A DNA stretch of 64,000 nt from NCBI RefSeq assembly GCF_003751085.1, contig NZ_RJJY01000001.1:2976001-3040000 (forward strand). Direction: 5' to 3'. The notes under the pieces were generated by a model. The model saw nothing but the letters and a program-made list of their open reading frames with translations, had not been told where the DNA came from and did no database searches. Both the position numbers and the translations under genes were made by a program. The DNA is from Micromonospora sp. Llam0 (GTDB taxonomy: Bacteria; Actinomycetota; Actinomycetes; Mycobacteriales; Micromonosporaceae). Positions 7,705-17,608 of the stretch are shown in pieces; positions within the stretch are counted from its first letter, which is position 1, and each line of letters begins with the position of its first letter.

Positions 7705-9543
7705 ATGAGATCCGAATCCGTACGCGGCACCCTGAGCCGCGTACTCGCCGCGCTGATCGTCGCGGCGACGGCGGCCACGCTCGCCGGTGGGGCGACGACC
7801 CCGGCAGCGGCCCACCCGGGCCCGCCCTCGGCCGTCTTCGATCCCGACGAGGTGGCCTGGGCCTCGGTGCGGGACATGACCCCGGCCGACTTCCAGGTGC
7901 GGTTCGACGAGTACGCCGCCGCCGGTTATCTGGTCGTCGACCTGGATTTGGACGTGGCCGACGACGGACGGCGCATCGGCGCCGCCTTCCAGCGCAACCT
8001 CGACGGGCGGGGCTGGCTGGTACGCACCAGGCTGACCAAGGCCGAGTTCGACACCGAGTTCGTCAAGGCGGCGGACGACGGGATGCGGCTGGTCGACTTC
8101 GAGACCTACGTCGAGGGCAGTGCCCGCTACTACGCCGCCGCCTGGGTACGCAACGTGGAGGGCTACGGCTGGTCGATGAAGTACAACCTGACCGCCGCCG
8201 AGTTCACCGCGTACTACACGGAGCAACGACGCACCCGGATGCCGGTCGACGTCGACATCTACCCGACCGGTGCCGGCACCAGGTACGCGCTCGTCTGGGT
8301 GGACAACGCCGAGAACCTGGACTGGCGGCTGCTCGGCGGCATCACCCGCACCGAGTACCAGGACGCGGTCGACGCCTACCAGATCGTCTACCGGTCGCTG
8401 GTGGTCGACTCGGCGCTCACCACCGTCGACCAGCGGTACGCCGGCATCTGGGTGGAGAACACCAACCACCGCCGCTGGTGGGTACGCAGCGATCTGACCC
8501 GACAGGAGTACGTCAACTGGTGGCACCGGTACGCCGACGAGGGCTACCGGGTGATCAACTTCGAGCGGTACGAGACCGCCAAGGGCACCCGGTACGCCGG
8601 CGTCTGGCGGCAGAACTCCGACCGGCCGGGCTGGAAGCTGCGCCGGTCGGTGGACAACCTGGTGCAGGCCGAGGCGAACAGTCTGAACATGCCGGGCATC
8701 GCCGTGGCGGTGATCCAGGACGGCGAGTTCCGCTACCTGCGCGGGTTCGGGCACGCCAACGTCGACGACGACGTGTGGTTGGACTCCGGGCACGTGCTAC
8801 GGATCGCGTCGGTGTCCAAGGGGGTCGGCGGGGTGCTCACCATGCGGGCGGTCGAGGACGGACAGATCGACCCGGCCGACGTCGCGCAGTGGCAGGCCGA
8901 GGACACCGATCTCGGCACCACCTGGTACGCCAACGCCACCGCGGCCGCGGCCGAGTTCTGGGACTCCGACCTGGTCTGCCCGGTCGGTGACGGGCACTAC
9001 AGCACCCACGGCTACACCGTCCTGGGCGCGGCGTTGGAGGGCGCGACCGGCACCCCGGTGGCGGAGCTGACCGAGTCGGAGTTGACCGCCTCGTTCAACC
9101 TGGGCACCCTGCGACCCGAGGACCTGTCGGACACCTCGGTACGACGCAGCACCTTCTACGACGGCGCCAACGACGAGTACGGCGGCGACGAGGTGAGCTG
9201 GAAGGTCCTCGGCGGCGGGATGGAGTCCTCGGTCGCCGACCTGGCCCGGTTCGCCGACAAACTGATCGGCGCCGAGATCGTCGGCCCGGACTCGCTCGAC
9301 GCCATGTGGGTCGACACCGGGTGGAGCTACGCCTACGGGTGGTCGATCAGCACCGAGGACGGGCACCGCCGGATCGGCAAGAACGGTGGCGCCAACGGGT
9401 CCACCGCGTACCTGCAGATGTACCCGGACGACGGGATCGTGGTGGCGGTGCTGATGAACCGGGCCGACGGGGTCTCCGGCGAGAACCGGGCCGAGGCGCT
9501 GGGCTCCGAGATCGGCACGCTGGTACTGAACACGTTGCCCTGA
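7705..9543 (+). CDS. Secreted beta-lactamase-fold serine hydrolase with BTRD1 repeats (polyglycine-hydrolase-like)
   Basis: 612-aa exported protein. Residues 1-36 form a Sec signal peptide (basic start, LAALIVAATAATLAGG, cleavage after an AAA-type site). About residues 45-310 hold five related units of about 50 residues, each with a 'aaW.rN..g..W' core (RIGAAFQRNLDGRGWLVRT, YYAAAWVRNVEGYGWSM, and so on), matching bacterial tandem repeat domain 1. The C-terminal domain is a class-C-beta-lactamase-like esterase/peptidase with SxxK at S369-VS-K372; the expected Tyr box is YSTHGY rather than YxN. Fungal polyglycine hydrolases share this two-part architecture, so cleavage of Gly-rich linkers in host or competitor chitinases is possible but unproven. 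The start is chosen for the signal peptide and the upstream GAGAGGAG ribosome binding site. A hairpin follows the stop. Confidence 0.8.
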   Translation: MRSESVRGTLSRVLAALIVAATAATLAGGATTPAAAHPGPPSAVFDPDEVAWASVRDMTPADFQVRFDEYAAAGYLVVDLDLDVADDGRRIGAAFQRNLDGRGWLVRTRLTKAEFDTEFVKAADDGMRLVDFETYVEGSARYYAAAWVRNVEGYGWSMKYNLTAAEFTAYYTEQRRTRMPVDVDIYPTGAGTRYALVWVDNAENLDWRLLGGITRTEYQDAVDAYQIVYRSLVVDSALTTVDQRYAGIWVENTNHRRWWVRSDLTRQEYVNWWHRYADEGYRVINFERYETAKGTRYAGVWRQNSDRPGWKLRRSVDNLVQAEANSLNMPGIAVAVIQDGEFRYLRGFGHANVDDDVWLDSGHVLRIASVSKGVGGVLTMRAVEDGQIDPADVAQWQAEDTDLGTTWYANATAAAAEFWDSDLVCPVGDGHYSTHGYTVLGAALEGATGTPVAELTESELTASFNLGTLRPEDLSDTSVRRSTFYDGANDEYGGDEVSWKVLGGGMESSVADLARFADKLIGAEIVGPDSLDAMWVDTGWSYAYGWSISTEDGHRRIGKNGGANGSTAYLQMYPDDGIVVAVLMNRADGVSGENRAEALGSEIGTLVLNTLP

Positions 9544-9548
9544 CCGAT

Positions 9549-9605
9549 GCCGGATCCCCGGTCCGCGAGATGCCCGAGCGGCGTCCGGCGGGCCGGGGAT
9601 CCGGC
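9549..9605 (+). terminator. Stem-loop terminator after the secreted hydrolase
   Basis: A perfect 13-bp inverted repeat, GCCGGATCCCCGG at 9549-9561 and its complement at 9593-9605, begins five bases after the stop codon, with a 31-nt loop. There is no U tract, as is common for actinobacterial terminators. Confidence 0.6.
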
Positions 9606-9660
9606 GTCGCCGCCGGTACGCCGAGCGGCCGGTGACCGGCGACTTTCCCTCGATCAACGT

Positions 9661-9679
9661 TTAGGGTAGCCTCACCTAA
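9661..9679. promoter_or_regulatory. Iron box (IdeR/DmdR-type operator)
   Basis: TTAGGGTAGCCTCACCTAA is a 19-bp imperfect palindrome very close to the actinobacterial IdeR/DmdR1 consensus TTAGGTTAGGCTAACCTAA. It ends one base before the ATG of the siderophore ATPase gene. Fe(II)-bound regulator here would repress the downstream ABC importer when iron is sufficient. Confidence 0.88.
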
Positions 9680-9680
9680 C

Positions 9681-10496
<816 letters not shown>

Positions 10497-10525
10497 GCGC
10501 CGGTCAACCAGCAAGTGAGGAACCC

Positions 10526-11554
10526 ATGAGAACCCGATCGATGACGGCTGCCCTGGCCGCCGTCCTGCTGATCCCGCCGATGCTGGCCGCCTGCGGCACC
10601 AGCGATCCGCAGACCGCAGACGAGACGCCCACGGCCAACGCCTCCGGTGAATGCGCCGACGACACCACCGCCACCTCGACCGACCCGGTCGAGGTCACCG
10701 ACGCGCTCGGGCGCACCGTGACGTTGGACGCGCCGGCGCAGCGGGTGGCCGTACTGGAATGGCAGCAGATCGAGGACGTCCTCACCCTGTGCCTGACCCC
10801 GGTAGCGGTCGCCGACCCGGACGGCTACCGCACCTGGGACACCGCCGAGGAGCTACCGGACGGCGTCGCCGACGTGGGCCTGCGCGGCGAGCCCAACCTC
10901 GACGCGCTGTTCGCCGCCAACCCGGACCTGGTGATCGTCGAGGCCACCGCCGAGGACGACCCGGTCATCGCGCAGCTCGCCGAGTACGACGTCCCGGTGC
11001 TGGCCACCCGGGGTGCGGACGCCGCCGACCCGGTCCAGAACATGCTGGACACCTTCGCCCTGATCGCCGAGACCGTCGGTCGCTCCGACCGGGCCGACCT
11101 CGTCGCCGACGAGTTCCGGGCCAGCCTCGACGAGGCGAAGCAGCAGATCACCGACGCCGATCCGGCGAGCACCGAGTTCGTCTACTTCGACGGGTGGGTC
11201 CAGGGCGGCAACGTCGCCATCCGGCCGTTCGGCCAGGGATCGCTGATCGGTGAACTCGGCGAGGCGATCGGCCTGACGAACGCCTGGACCGGCGAGGTCG
11301 ACCCGGTGTACGGCCTGGGCCAGACCGACATCGAGGGGATGACCACCGTCGGCGACGCCACCCTGCTGTACACCGGCACCACCGACCCCGCCGGCAGCGT
11401 GCTGACCGAGTTGGAGAAGAACGAGATCTGGGCGTCGCTGCCGGCGGTCGAGCAGGGCCGGGCGTACGCGTTCCCGGCCGGCATCTGGACCTTCGGCGGA
11501 CCCCGCTCGTCGCAGCAGGTGCTCGACGCCTACGTCGACGTCCTGGCCAGCTGA
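10526..11554 (+). CDS. Iron-siderophore substrate-binding lipoprotein
   Basis: 342-aa extracellular lipoprotein that captures a ferric siderophore for the adjacent ABC importer. The N-terminus has a lipoprotein signal with lipobox LAAC near residues 21-24. A Ser/Thr/Asp-rich linker follows, then a FecB/FepB-type periplasmic-binding fold: VEVTDALGRTVTLDAPAQRVAVLEWQQIED, DLVIVEATAEDDP and DTFALIAETVGR. The ATG at 10526 has AGGAAC upstream. It lies 29 bases after the ATPase gene and 5 bases before the permease gene, so it belongs to the same iron-box-controlled operon. The siderophore type cannot be deduced; no siderophore biosynthetic genes are in this window. Confidence 0.92.
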   Translation: MRTRSMTAALAAVLLIPPMLAACGTSDPQTADETPTANASGECADDTTATSTDPVEVTDALGRTVTLDAPAQRVAVLEWQQIEDVLTLCLTPVAVADPDGYRTWDTAEELPDGVADVGLRGEPNLDALFAANPDLVIVEATAEDDPVIAQLAEYDVPVLATRGADAADPVQNMLDTFALIAETVGRSDRADLVADEFRASLDEAKQQITDADPASTEFVYFDGWVQGGNVAIRPFGQGSLIGELGEAIGLTNAWTGEVDPVYGLGQTDIEGMTTVGDATLLYTGTTDPAGSVLTELEKNEIWASLPAVEQGRAYAFPAGIWTFGGPRSSQQVLDAYVDVLAS

Positions 11555-11559
11555 GCATC

Positions 11560-13695
11560 GTGAACGACGGTCCACGGTCACCCACGGGGCTCCGCCCGAC
11601 GCCCGACGCCGCCACCGCCCGACCGGCGGCGGCGTCCGGGGCGGACCGCCGGACCGTGGTCGGCGGGTTGGGCACCCTGCTGTCACTCGGGGTGGCCCTG
11701 GCGATCGCCGCCGGCTGGCACCTCACCCAGGGCACCTCGTCGGTGGGGCTCGGCGACCTGCTCGCGGCCACCGTCGGCGGCGAGACAGGTGCCGCCGGGG
11801 CGGCCCGGGAGATCCTGCTCGGCTCCCGGCTCCCACGGCTGGCGGCCGGGATCGCGGTCGGCTTCGCGCTCGGCGTCGCCGGTGCCCTGTTCCAGTCGCT
11901 GGCCCGCAACGCACTCGCCTCGCCGGACACCCTCGCGGTGACCGCCGGGGCGTACTTCGCGGTCAGCGCGGTCGCGGCGTTCGGCCTCGGGGTGCCACTC
12001 TGGGCGTCGGGCGTCGTCGCCTTCATCGGCGGACTGTTGGCCGCCGGTCTCGTCCTCGGTCTGGCCGGCGGCGCCGGCAGTTCGACGACCCGTCTCGTCC
12101 TGGCCGGCTCCGTGGTGGCGATGGCGTTGCAGTCGGCCACGGCCGCGGTGCTGATCGGTTTCCAGCAGGAGACGACCGGGCTGTTCGCCTGGGGCAGCGG
12201 ATCACTGAGTCAGCTGGGGCTGACCGCCTTCGGGCAGGCCGCACCGGTCGTGGTCGGCGCCACGGCGGTGGCTCTGCTGCTGGCCCGCCGGCTCGACCTG
12301 CTGGGCCTCGGCGACGACACGGCCGGGGCGCTGGGCGTACCGGTCCGGGCGACCCGGGCGGTCGGGACGGTGCTCGCGGTGCTGCTCACCGCAGCGGCGG
12401 TGACCCTGGCCGGCCCGATCGGGTTCGTCGGTCTCTGCGCGCCAGCGGTGACCCGGATGTCGGCACGGTTCGTACCGGCACTGCACCGGCACGCCGTACT
12501 GGTGCCGGCGGCGGGTCTGGTCGGCGCGCTGACGGTCGTCGCGGCCGATGGGGTGGTCCGCGCCCTGCTCGGCGCGGACCGGGCCGGCCAGGTGCCGACC
12601 GGGGTGGCCACCACCCTGGTCGGGGCCGTCCTGCTAGTCGTGTTGGCCCGCCGGGTGCGCGATAGCGGCCCGACCCGACGGCCACCGGGCAGCCGGATGG
12701 GGCCGCAGGGTCGTCGCCGGTACTGGACGGTGCTGGCGGTCGTCGGCGCGACCGCCGCCGGCACCGGACTGCTCGGTCTGCTCGCCGGCAACACCTGGCT
12801 GCTGACCGGCGACATCGCGCTCTGGCTGACCGGCGAAGGGTCGCCGGTGGTCCGCTTCGCGCTGGACGAACGGGCGCCACGGGTGGCGGCGGCGCTGGCC
12901 GCCGGGGGTGCCCTCGCGCTGTCCGGTTCGCTGGTCCAGGCGACCTGCCGCAATCCGCTCGCCGAGCCGGGCATCCTGGGCATCACCGGCGGCGCCGGGC
13001 TGGCCGCGGTGGTCGTGGTGACCGGCGGTGTCGGCGGTGTCGGCGGCAACGCGATGATGATCGCGGCCGCCACCGGCGGTGCGCTGGCCGCCTTCGGCCT
13101 GGTCTACTCGGTGGCCTGGCGCGGTGGGCTGCACACCGACCGGCTGGTCCTGGTCGGCGTCGGTGTCTGGTACGCGGCGACCGCCCTGACGACCTATCTG
13201 CTGGTGCGGTCGAATCCGTGGGACACGCCGAAGATCTACACGTGGCTGTCCGGCACGACGTACGGCCGCAGCTGGACCCAGGTGGTCCCGGTGGTGCTCG
13301 CCCTGCTGGTGGCGCTGCCGGTGGCCCTGGCCGCCCGCCGGGAGCTGGACCTGCTCGCCATCGACGAGGACACGCCCCGGATCGTCGGCGTCGGTCTGGA
13401 ACGGACCCGTCTATTGGTGCTGGCGCTCGCCGCCGCGCTGGCCGCGTTGAGCGTGACCGCGATCGGCGTCGTCGGCTTCGTCGGGCTGGTCGCGCCGCAC
13501 GCCGCACGGGCGCTCGTCGGTGGCCGCCACGCCCGGATCATCCCGGCCGCGGTGCTGCTCGGTGCGGTCCTGCTCGGACTGGCCGACATCGTGGGCCGTA
13601 CCGTCGTCGCGCCGGCTCAGCTGCCGGCCGGACTGGCGGTGGCGCTGATCGGTGCCCCGTACTTCGTCTACCTGCTGGCCCGGTCCCGGGCCTGA
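11560..13695 (+). CDS. Iron-siderophore ABC transporter, fused double FecCD permease
   Basis: 711-aa membrane permease in which two FecCD units are fused head to tail, as in FhuB. Unit 1 (about residues 35-365) contains SRLPRLAAGIAVGFALGVAGALFQ and GPIGFVGLCAPAVTR; unit 2 (about 385-705) repeats these as ERAPRVAAALAAGGALALSGSLVQ and GVVGFVGLVAPHAAR. The paired conserved 'GxxGFVGLxxPxxxR' loops contact the ATPase. About 18-20 hydrophobic helices are expected. The GTG start at 11560 lies five bases after the lipoprotein stop. One fused permease, one ATPase and one binding protein together make a complete importer. Confidence 0.93.
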   Translation: MNDGPRSPTGLRPTPDAATARPAAASGADRRTVVGGLGTLLSLGVALAIAAGWHLTQGTSSVGLGDLLAATVGGETGAAGAAREILLGSRLPRLAAGIAVGFALGVAGALFQSLARNALASPDTLAVTAGAYFAVSAVAAFGLGVPLWASGVVAFIGGLLAAGLVLGLAGGAGSSTTRLVLAGSVVAMALQSATAAVLIGFQQETTGLFAWGSGSLSQLGLTAFGQAAPVVVGATAVALLLARRLDLLGLGDDTAGALGVPVRATRAVGTVLAVLLTAAAVTLAGPIGFVGLCAPAVTRMSARFVPALHRHAVLVPAAGLVGALTVVAADGVVRALLGADRAGQVPTGVATTLVGAVLLVVLARRVRDSGPTRRPPGSRMGPQGRRRYWTVLAVVGATAAGTGLLGLLAGNTWLLTGDIALWLTGEGSPVVRFALDERAPRVAAALAAGGALALSGSLVQATCRNPLAEPGILGITGGAGLAAVVVVTGGVGGVGGNAMMIAAATGGALAAFGLVYSVAWRGGLHTDRLVLVGVGVWYAATALTTYLLVRSNPWDTPKIYTWLSGTTYGRSWTQVVPVVLALLVALPVALAARRELDLLAIDEDTPRIVGVGLERTRLLVLALAAALAALSVTAIGVVGFVGLVAPHAARALVGGRHARIIPAAVLLGAVLLGLADIVGRTVVAPAQLPAGLAVALIGAPYFVYLLARSRA

Positions 13696-14277
13696 TCCCG
13701 GCGGCCGCAGCCGCGTCCAGCAGCCAATGTGGTCACGGCTGGTGACCCTACGCCCTTCCACATCTTCTGTCGACACTGGCAAAAGTCTGGGATGAACCAC
13801 CGAAAGATGTAGACACCTCGATCCCAAGTCCGCTAGCCTCCAGATCACCGAGGCATTCGGTTAGGTAGCCAAACAGTTTGGCTGCCCCGACCGGACGCCG
13901 TCGGGCGGGCACGGCACCCGCCCGACGGCGACAACCTCGCCGGGGCCGTGGCACCCCCCGGAAACACTGGACGCATCCGATCGGCGCGGCGGCGCGCGCC
14001 TGCACCCCCGTCGCCCTACTCATTCCCTGGCCAGCCAGGGCAGTCGTCACCTGTCGGACCCGCCCGGACGTTTCCCGTCACCCACCACCCACACACCCGG
14101 TATCACCACCGCACCCGCCCGGCGTCGGCCGCCGAGCTCGGTTGCCGGTGAACCGTGCCCGCCGCACCCGTATCCCACTGGTGCAGCTACCACGCGCCCG
14201 GATCACCCCCAACTTCTGGCCGACCATGCGCCGAGTCCGTCCAGAACGGACCGGTCTGTGATGAAAGGTACGCAGAC
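13696..14277. promoter_or_regulatory. 582-bp non-coding region upstream of the secreted sugar/redox cluster
   Basis: I find no convincing gene here; open frames are Arg/Pro-rich shadows without ribosome binding sites. It holds a relatively AT-rich stretch at about 13760-13885 and the palindrome at 13867-13883. A GAAAGG at 14262-14267 serves as ribosome binding site for the ATG at 14278. The length suggests a long leader or several regulator sites for the cluster 14278-21589. Confidence 0.45.
13867..13883. promoter_or_regulatory. 17-bp perfect palindrome, candidate operator
   Basis: AGCCAAACAGTTTGGCT is a perfect inverted repeat with 8-bp arms around one central base, embedded in the AT-richer part of the gap before the secreted sugar/redox cluster. 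Size and symmetry suit a dimeric repressor. No regulator gene is nearby. Confidence 0.45.
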
Positions 14278-16251
14278 ATGGCAGTCAACCCTGACCAACA
14301 CGGCGGAGCTGTCCGCCCGAGCAGAGCACCGACCCGACCGAGACGGTCGCTGACCGCCCTGGCGGCCGTGGTCGGCATGGTCCTCACCAGTACGTTGGCC
14401 GCAGCTCCGGTCAACGCCCGCCCGACTCACGGCGGTCCACCCGAGTACCGGGCCACCCAGGTGCTGACCTGGACCGCCGGCAACGACGTCACCGCGTACA
14501 CCTCGGCGCCGACCACCGCCGAACCCGGCCCGGCGACGCTGGTCTTCGAGAACAGTGCCGCGACCGGCAACACCAGCGGCATGCAGCACACGCTCACCTT
14601 CGAGACCGGGGACCCGACCTACAACCAGGACGTGAACGTCAACATCCTGGCCGACCCGTACGACGCCAACGGCGGCCTGTGGACGGTCGACGTGGTACTC
14701 AGCCCGGGGACGTACCGGTACTTCTGCGCCATCCCCGGCCACGGTCTGATGAACGGGCTGCTGGTGGTCAGCGACGACGGCACCGAGGACACCACCGCAC
14801 CCCAGGTGACCGCAGCGCTGTCCGGGCCGCGCGACGACGACGGGGCCTACCTCGGTGCCGCCACCGTCACCCTCACCGCCACCGACGACATGTCCGGTGT
14901 CGACACCATCGAACACTCCCTCGACGGCGGCGAGTTCAGCGAGTACACCGCCCCGGTCACCGTCAACGAGCCGGGCCAGCACACCGTGGCCTACCGGGCG
15001 ACCGACATCGCCGGCAACACCTCGGATCCGCAGTCGGTCACCTTCACCGTCGCCCCGCCGCCGGACCCGGACACCACCGCGCCCACGGTGACCTCGTCCG
15101 TGTCCGGCGCGCAGAGCGCGGACGGCTCCTACCTCGACACCGCAACGGTCACCCTGGTCGCGACCGACGACGACTCCGGGGTCGCCAGTGTCGAGTACTC
15201 CCTCGACGCGGGCGCGTACACCGACTACACCGCCCCGGTGACGGTGAACAGCCCGGGTACGCACACCGTCAGCTACCGCGCCACCGACGAAGCCGGCAAC
15301 ACCTCCGACCCCGGGTCGGTCACCTTCACCGTGGTCGCCGGCGGCGGCGATCCGCAGTGCCCGGTGCTGGACACCCGCCCGACGGTCTGGCTAGGCACCC
15401 GCAACAGTGCGGTGCCCAACCGGCAGGTGGGCCCCGGCTGCACCATCAACAACCTGATCGCCAGCGAACGCATCTGGCGTAACCACAACGAGTTCATGCA
15501 GCACGTCCGCGCGGTGGTCAAGAACCTGCGCGAACAGGGCGTCATCAGCCAGGCCGAACGGGTCACCCTGATCGACACGGCCAAGCTGTCCGCAGTCGGC
15601 AAGTCGGACGCCCACACCGGCTACCAGTCGATTCTCAACCGGTCGGGCGCGTCGTTCCAGCAGTGGGAGCAGGTCGGCGCGGGCGGTTTCACCCGCAACG
15701 CCGACGGTTCGATCACCAGCCAACCGGTCGCCGGACTCGGCCTGCTCTGGTTCCCGATCCGCACCTACGGCGACTTCTCGATGAAGCTGCAGTGGCGCGA
15801 CGACGCACCGGGTGACGCCCGGGCCAACAGCGGCGTCTTCGTCCGGTTCCCCGCAGTGCACCAGCATCCGCAGGAGCCCCGGCCGGAATGGGTGGCCATC
15901 AAGTACGGCCACGAGGTGCAGATCTTCGACAGCCCGGACGGCGACCGATACAAGACCGGTTCGGTGTACGGGTTCGACGGCGTCGACGTCGACGCCGCCG
16001 GGGTCACCCCGAAGGGCACCTGGAACGACTACGAGATCCGGGTGGTCGGCCAGCACTACTCGATCTTCCGCAACGGGGAGCTGGTCAACGAGTTCGTCAA
16101 CACCCCCGACCTGGTGTTCGACCCGCCCCGGGCCGACGACCCGGGCGGCGCCGGCCGGCAGCGCACCGAAGGCTACCTCGGCCTGCAGGTGCACGGCGCC
16201 GACGACATCGTCAGCTTCCGCAACGTCCGGATCGCCCCGCTGACGCCGTGA
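14278..16251 (+). CDS. Secreted cupredoxin / Ig-like / 3-keto-glycoside hydrolase-like (DUF1080) protein
   Basis: 657-aa exported modular protein. A basic, then hydrophobic leader (about residues 20-46, ending APVNA) is a signal peptide. About 58-165 is a plastocyanin-like cupredoxin with all type-1 copper ligands visible: His in MQHTLTF, Cys and His in YFCAIPGHG, and Met in GLMNG. About 172-360 are two Ig-like repeats (each opening DTTAP and closing DxAGNTSDP.SVTFTV). About 450-655 is a DUF1080 concanavalin-like domain (DDAPGDARANSGVFVRF, WNDYEIRVVGQHYSI), the family of 3-keto-disaccharide hydrolases. The start is chosen from the GAAAGG ribosome binding site and the leader; the frame opens further upstream without support. 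The same linker plus DUF1080 unit recurs in the 1326-aa protein downstream, implying duplication. A copper electron carrier fused to a sugar-cleaving domain is unusual. Confidence 0.82.
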   Translation: MAVNPDQHGGAVRPSRAPTRPRRSLTALAAVVGMVLTSTLAAAPVNARPTHGGPPEYRATQVLTWTAGNDVTAYTSAPTTAEPGPATLVFENSAATGNTSGMQHTLTFETGDPTYNQDVNVNILADPYDANGGLWTVDVVLSPGTYRYFCAIPGHGLMNGLLVVSDDGTEDTTAPQVTAALSGPRDDDGAYLGAATVTLTATDDMSGVDTIEHSLDGGEFSEYTAPVTVNEPGQHTVAYRATDIAGNTSDPQSVTFTVAPPPDPDTTAPTVTSSVSGAQSADGSYLDTATVTLVATDDDSGVASVEYSLDAGAYTDYTAPVTVNSPGTHTVSYRATDEAGNTSDPGSVTFTVVAGGGDPQCPVLDTRPTVWLGTRNSAVPNRQVGPGCTINNLIASERIWRNHNEFMQHVRAVVKNLREQGVISQAERVTLIDTAKLSAVGKSDAHTGYQSILNRSGASFQQWEQVGAGGFTRNADGSITSQPVAGLGLLWFPIRTYGDFSMKLQWRDDAPGDARANSGVFVRFPAVHQHPQEPRPEWVAIKYGHEVQIFDSPDGDRYKTGSVYGFDGVDVDAAGVTPKGTWNDYEIRVVGQHYSIFRNGELVNEFVNTPDLVFDPPRADDPGGAGRQRTEGYLGLQVHGADDIVSFRNVRIAPLTP

Positions 16252-16321
16252 GCGGACCGGGACCCCGACGGACACCCCACACCCGGCCGGCGATGACCGG
16301 CCCGACGAACAGGAACGGGCG

Positions 16322-17551
16322 TTGAACGATACGACAGAGTTGAGCACCGAACCGATCGACGAACCGGCCAGACCGGGCGGCCCGCTCGGCAACGGCGTGG
16401 GCCGGGCCCTGGTGGTCCTGGCGGTCCTGGCGGTCACCTTCGCCAGCGCGGGCGCCGCGTACGCCGTCAACCACCGCGCCACCGACCAGGTCGCCGCGGT
16501 CGAACCAGCCGACGGCGTGGTACCCGAAGGCTGTGTGGCACCCGACCGGGAGCTGCAGATGTACGCCGTGGAGCTGCCCCGCGACCCGGTGACCAACCAG
16601 ATCCGGCTGGGCTACGGCCTGACCCCGGAGACCGCCTCCTATCCCGGTCCGACGATGGAGATGATCGAAGGCGAGTGTCTGGCGATCACCCTGCACAACC
16701 AGGTGACCGCCGAGACGCTGGGGCAGCTGCGGACCGATCCGGAGCACCCGCTCGGCGTCTCGTTGCACGTGCACGGGGTCAAGTACACCCAGGACTCGGA
16801 CGGCACCGTACACAGTGGCTCATTTGTCGGTCCGGGCGAGTCGCGGACCTACACCTGGTACGCGAAGCCGCGCAGCTCCAGGACCGGATCTCCGGGGACC
16901 GCCGGCTACTGGTGGTACCACGACCACGTGGTCGGCGGCCCGCACGGCACCCAGGGCATCGGCTCGGGCCTGTTCGGCGGCCTGGTGGTACGCCGGCAGG
17001 GCGACCCCCGCCCGGACCGGACCTACGTGACCGTCTTCGGCGACCGCCAGTCGATCAACCTGCGCCGAGGGGCCGCTACCGACGACTGCGACCTGGACAA
17101 CCCGGTGCCCGGCCCGGCCTGCTTCGTAGCGAAGGTCGGCGAACGGGTCGAGTTCATCGTGGTCGGCGTCGGCGACGACATGCACACCTGGCACGTCCAC
17201 GGCCACTCCTGGGCGGACACCCGCACCGGCGTGGTCGCCGGCGACAACAAGGCGATCGTCGACTCCATCCCCGTCATCGACAACAAGACCCTCGGTCCCG
17301 GCGACTCGTTCGGCGTGACCATCATCGCCGGCGACTCGGTCGGACCGGGCCACTGGATGCTGCACTGCCACATGCAGTTCCACTCCGACCTGGGCATGGC
17401 CACCACCCTGCACGTCCTCGACGAGAACGGACAGATGCCGCCCGGCGGTCACCAGCACCGGGCGGTGCTCGCCCAGTCGGGTGTCGACGTCGGCGGCGAG
17501 CCGGCCACCGACATCCAGGCCGGTGCCGGACACGACGGCCACCAGAACTGA
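16322..17551 (+). CDS. Membrane-anchored two-domain multicopper oxidase
   Basis: 409-aa laccase-like oxidase expected outside the membrane, taking electrons at a type-1 copper and reducing O2 to water at the trinuclear centre. One N-terminal transmembrane/signal-anchor helix lies at about residues 28-47. All four copper motifs are present: SLHVHG, WWYHDH, HTWHVHGHSW and WMLHCHMQFHSDLGM. Size and motif set fit small two-domain oxidases. The start is a TTG at 16322 with AGGAAC at 16311-16316. It sits between the cupredoxin-DUF1080 gene and the sugar-dehydrogenase gene in one direction, suggesting it is the terminal oxidase of that extracellular system. A stand-alone phenol oxidase role is the alternative. 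Confidence 0.87.
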   Translation: MNDTTELSTEPIDEPARPGGPLGNGVGRALVVLAVLAVTFASAGAAYAVNHRATDQVAAVEPADGVVPEGCVAPDRELQMYAVELPRDPVTNQIRLGYGLTPETASYPGPTMEMIEGECLAITLHNQVTAETLGQLRTDPEHPLGVSLHVHGVKYTQDSDGTVHSGSFVGPGESRTYTWYAKPRSSRTGSPGTAGYWWYHDHVVGGPHGTQGIGSGLFGGLVVRRQGDPRPDRTYVTVFGDRQSINLRRGAATDDCDLDNPVPGPACFVAKVGERVEFIVVGVGDDMHTWHVHGHSWADTRTGVVAGDNKAIVDSIPVIDNKTLGPGDSFGVTIIAGDSVGPGHWMLHCHMQFHSDLGMATTLHVLDENGQMPPGGHQHRAVLAQSGVDVGGEPATDIQAGAGHDGHQN

Positions 17552-17608
17552 CCCGTCCCAGCCACCCCACCCCGGCGCACTCCGCGCCGGCCGCCCTAAG
17601 GAGCAGGA

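Noticed and set aside
13878..14261. Possible small gene in the 582-bp gap before the cupredoxin gene
   Set aside because: The frame is Arg/Pro/Ala-rich without ribosome binding site or recognisable motif, and its end overlaps the leader of the real gene.
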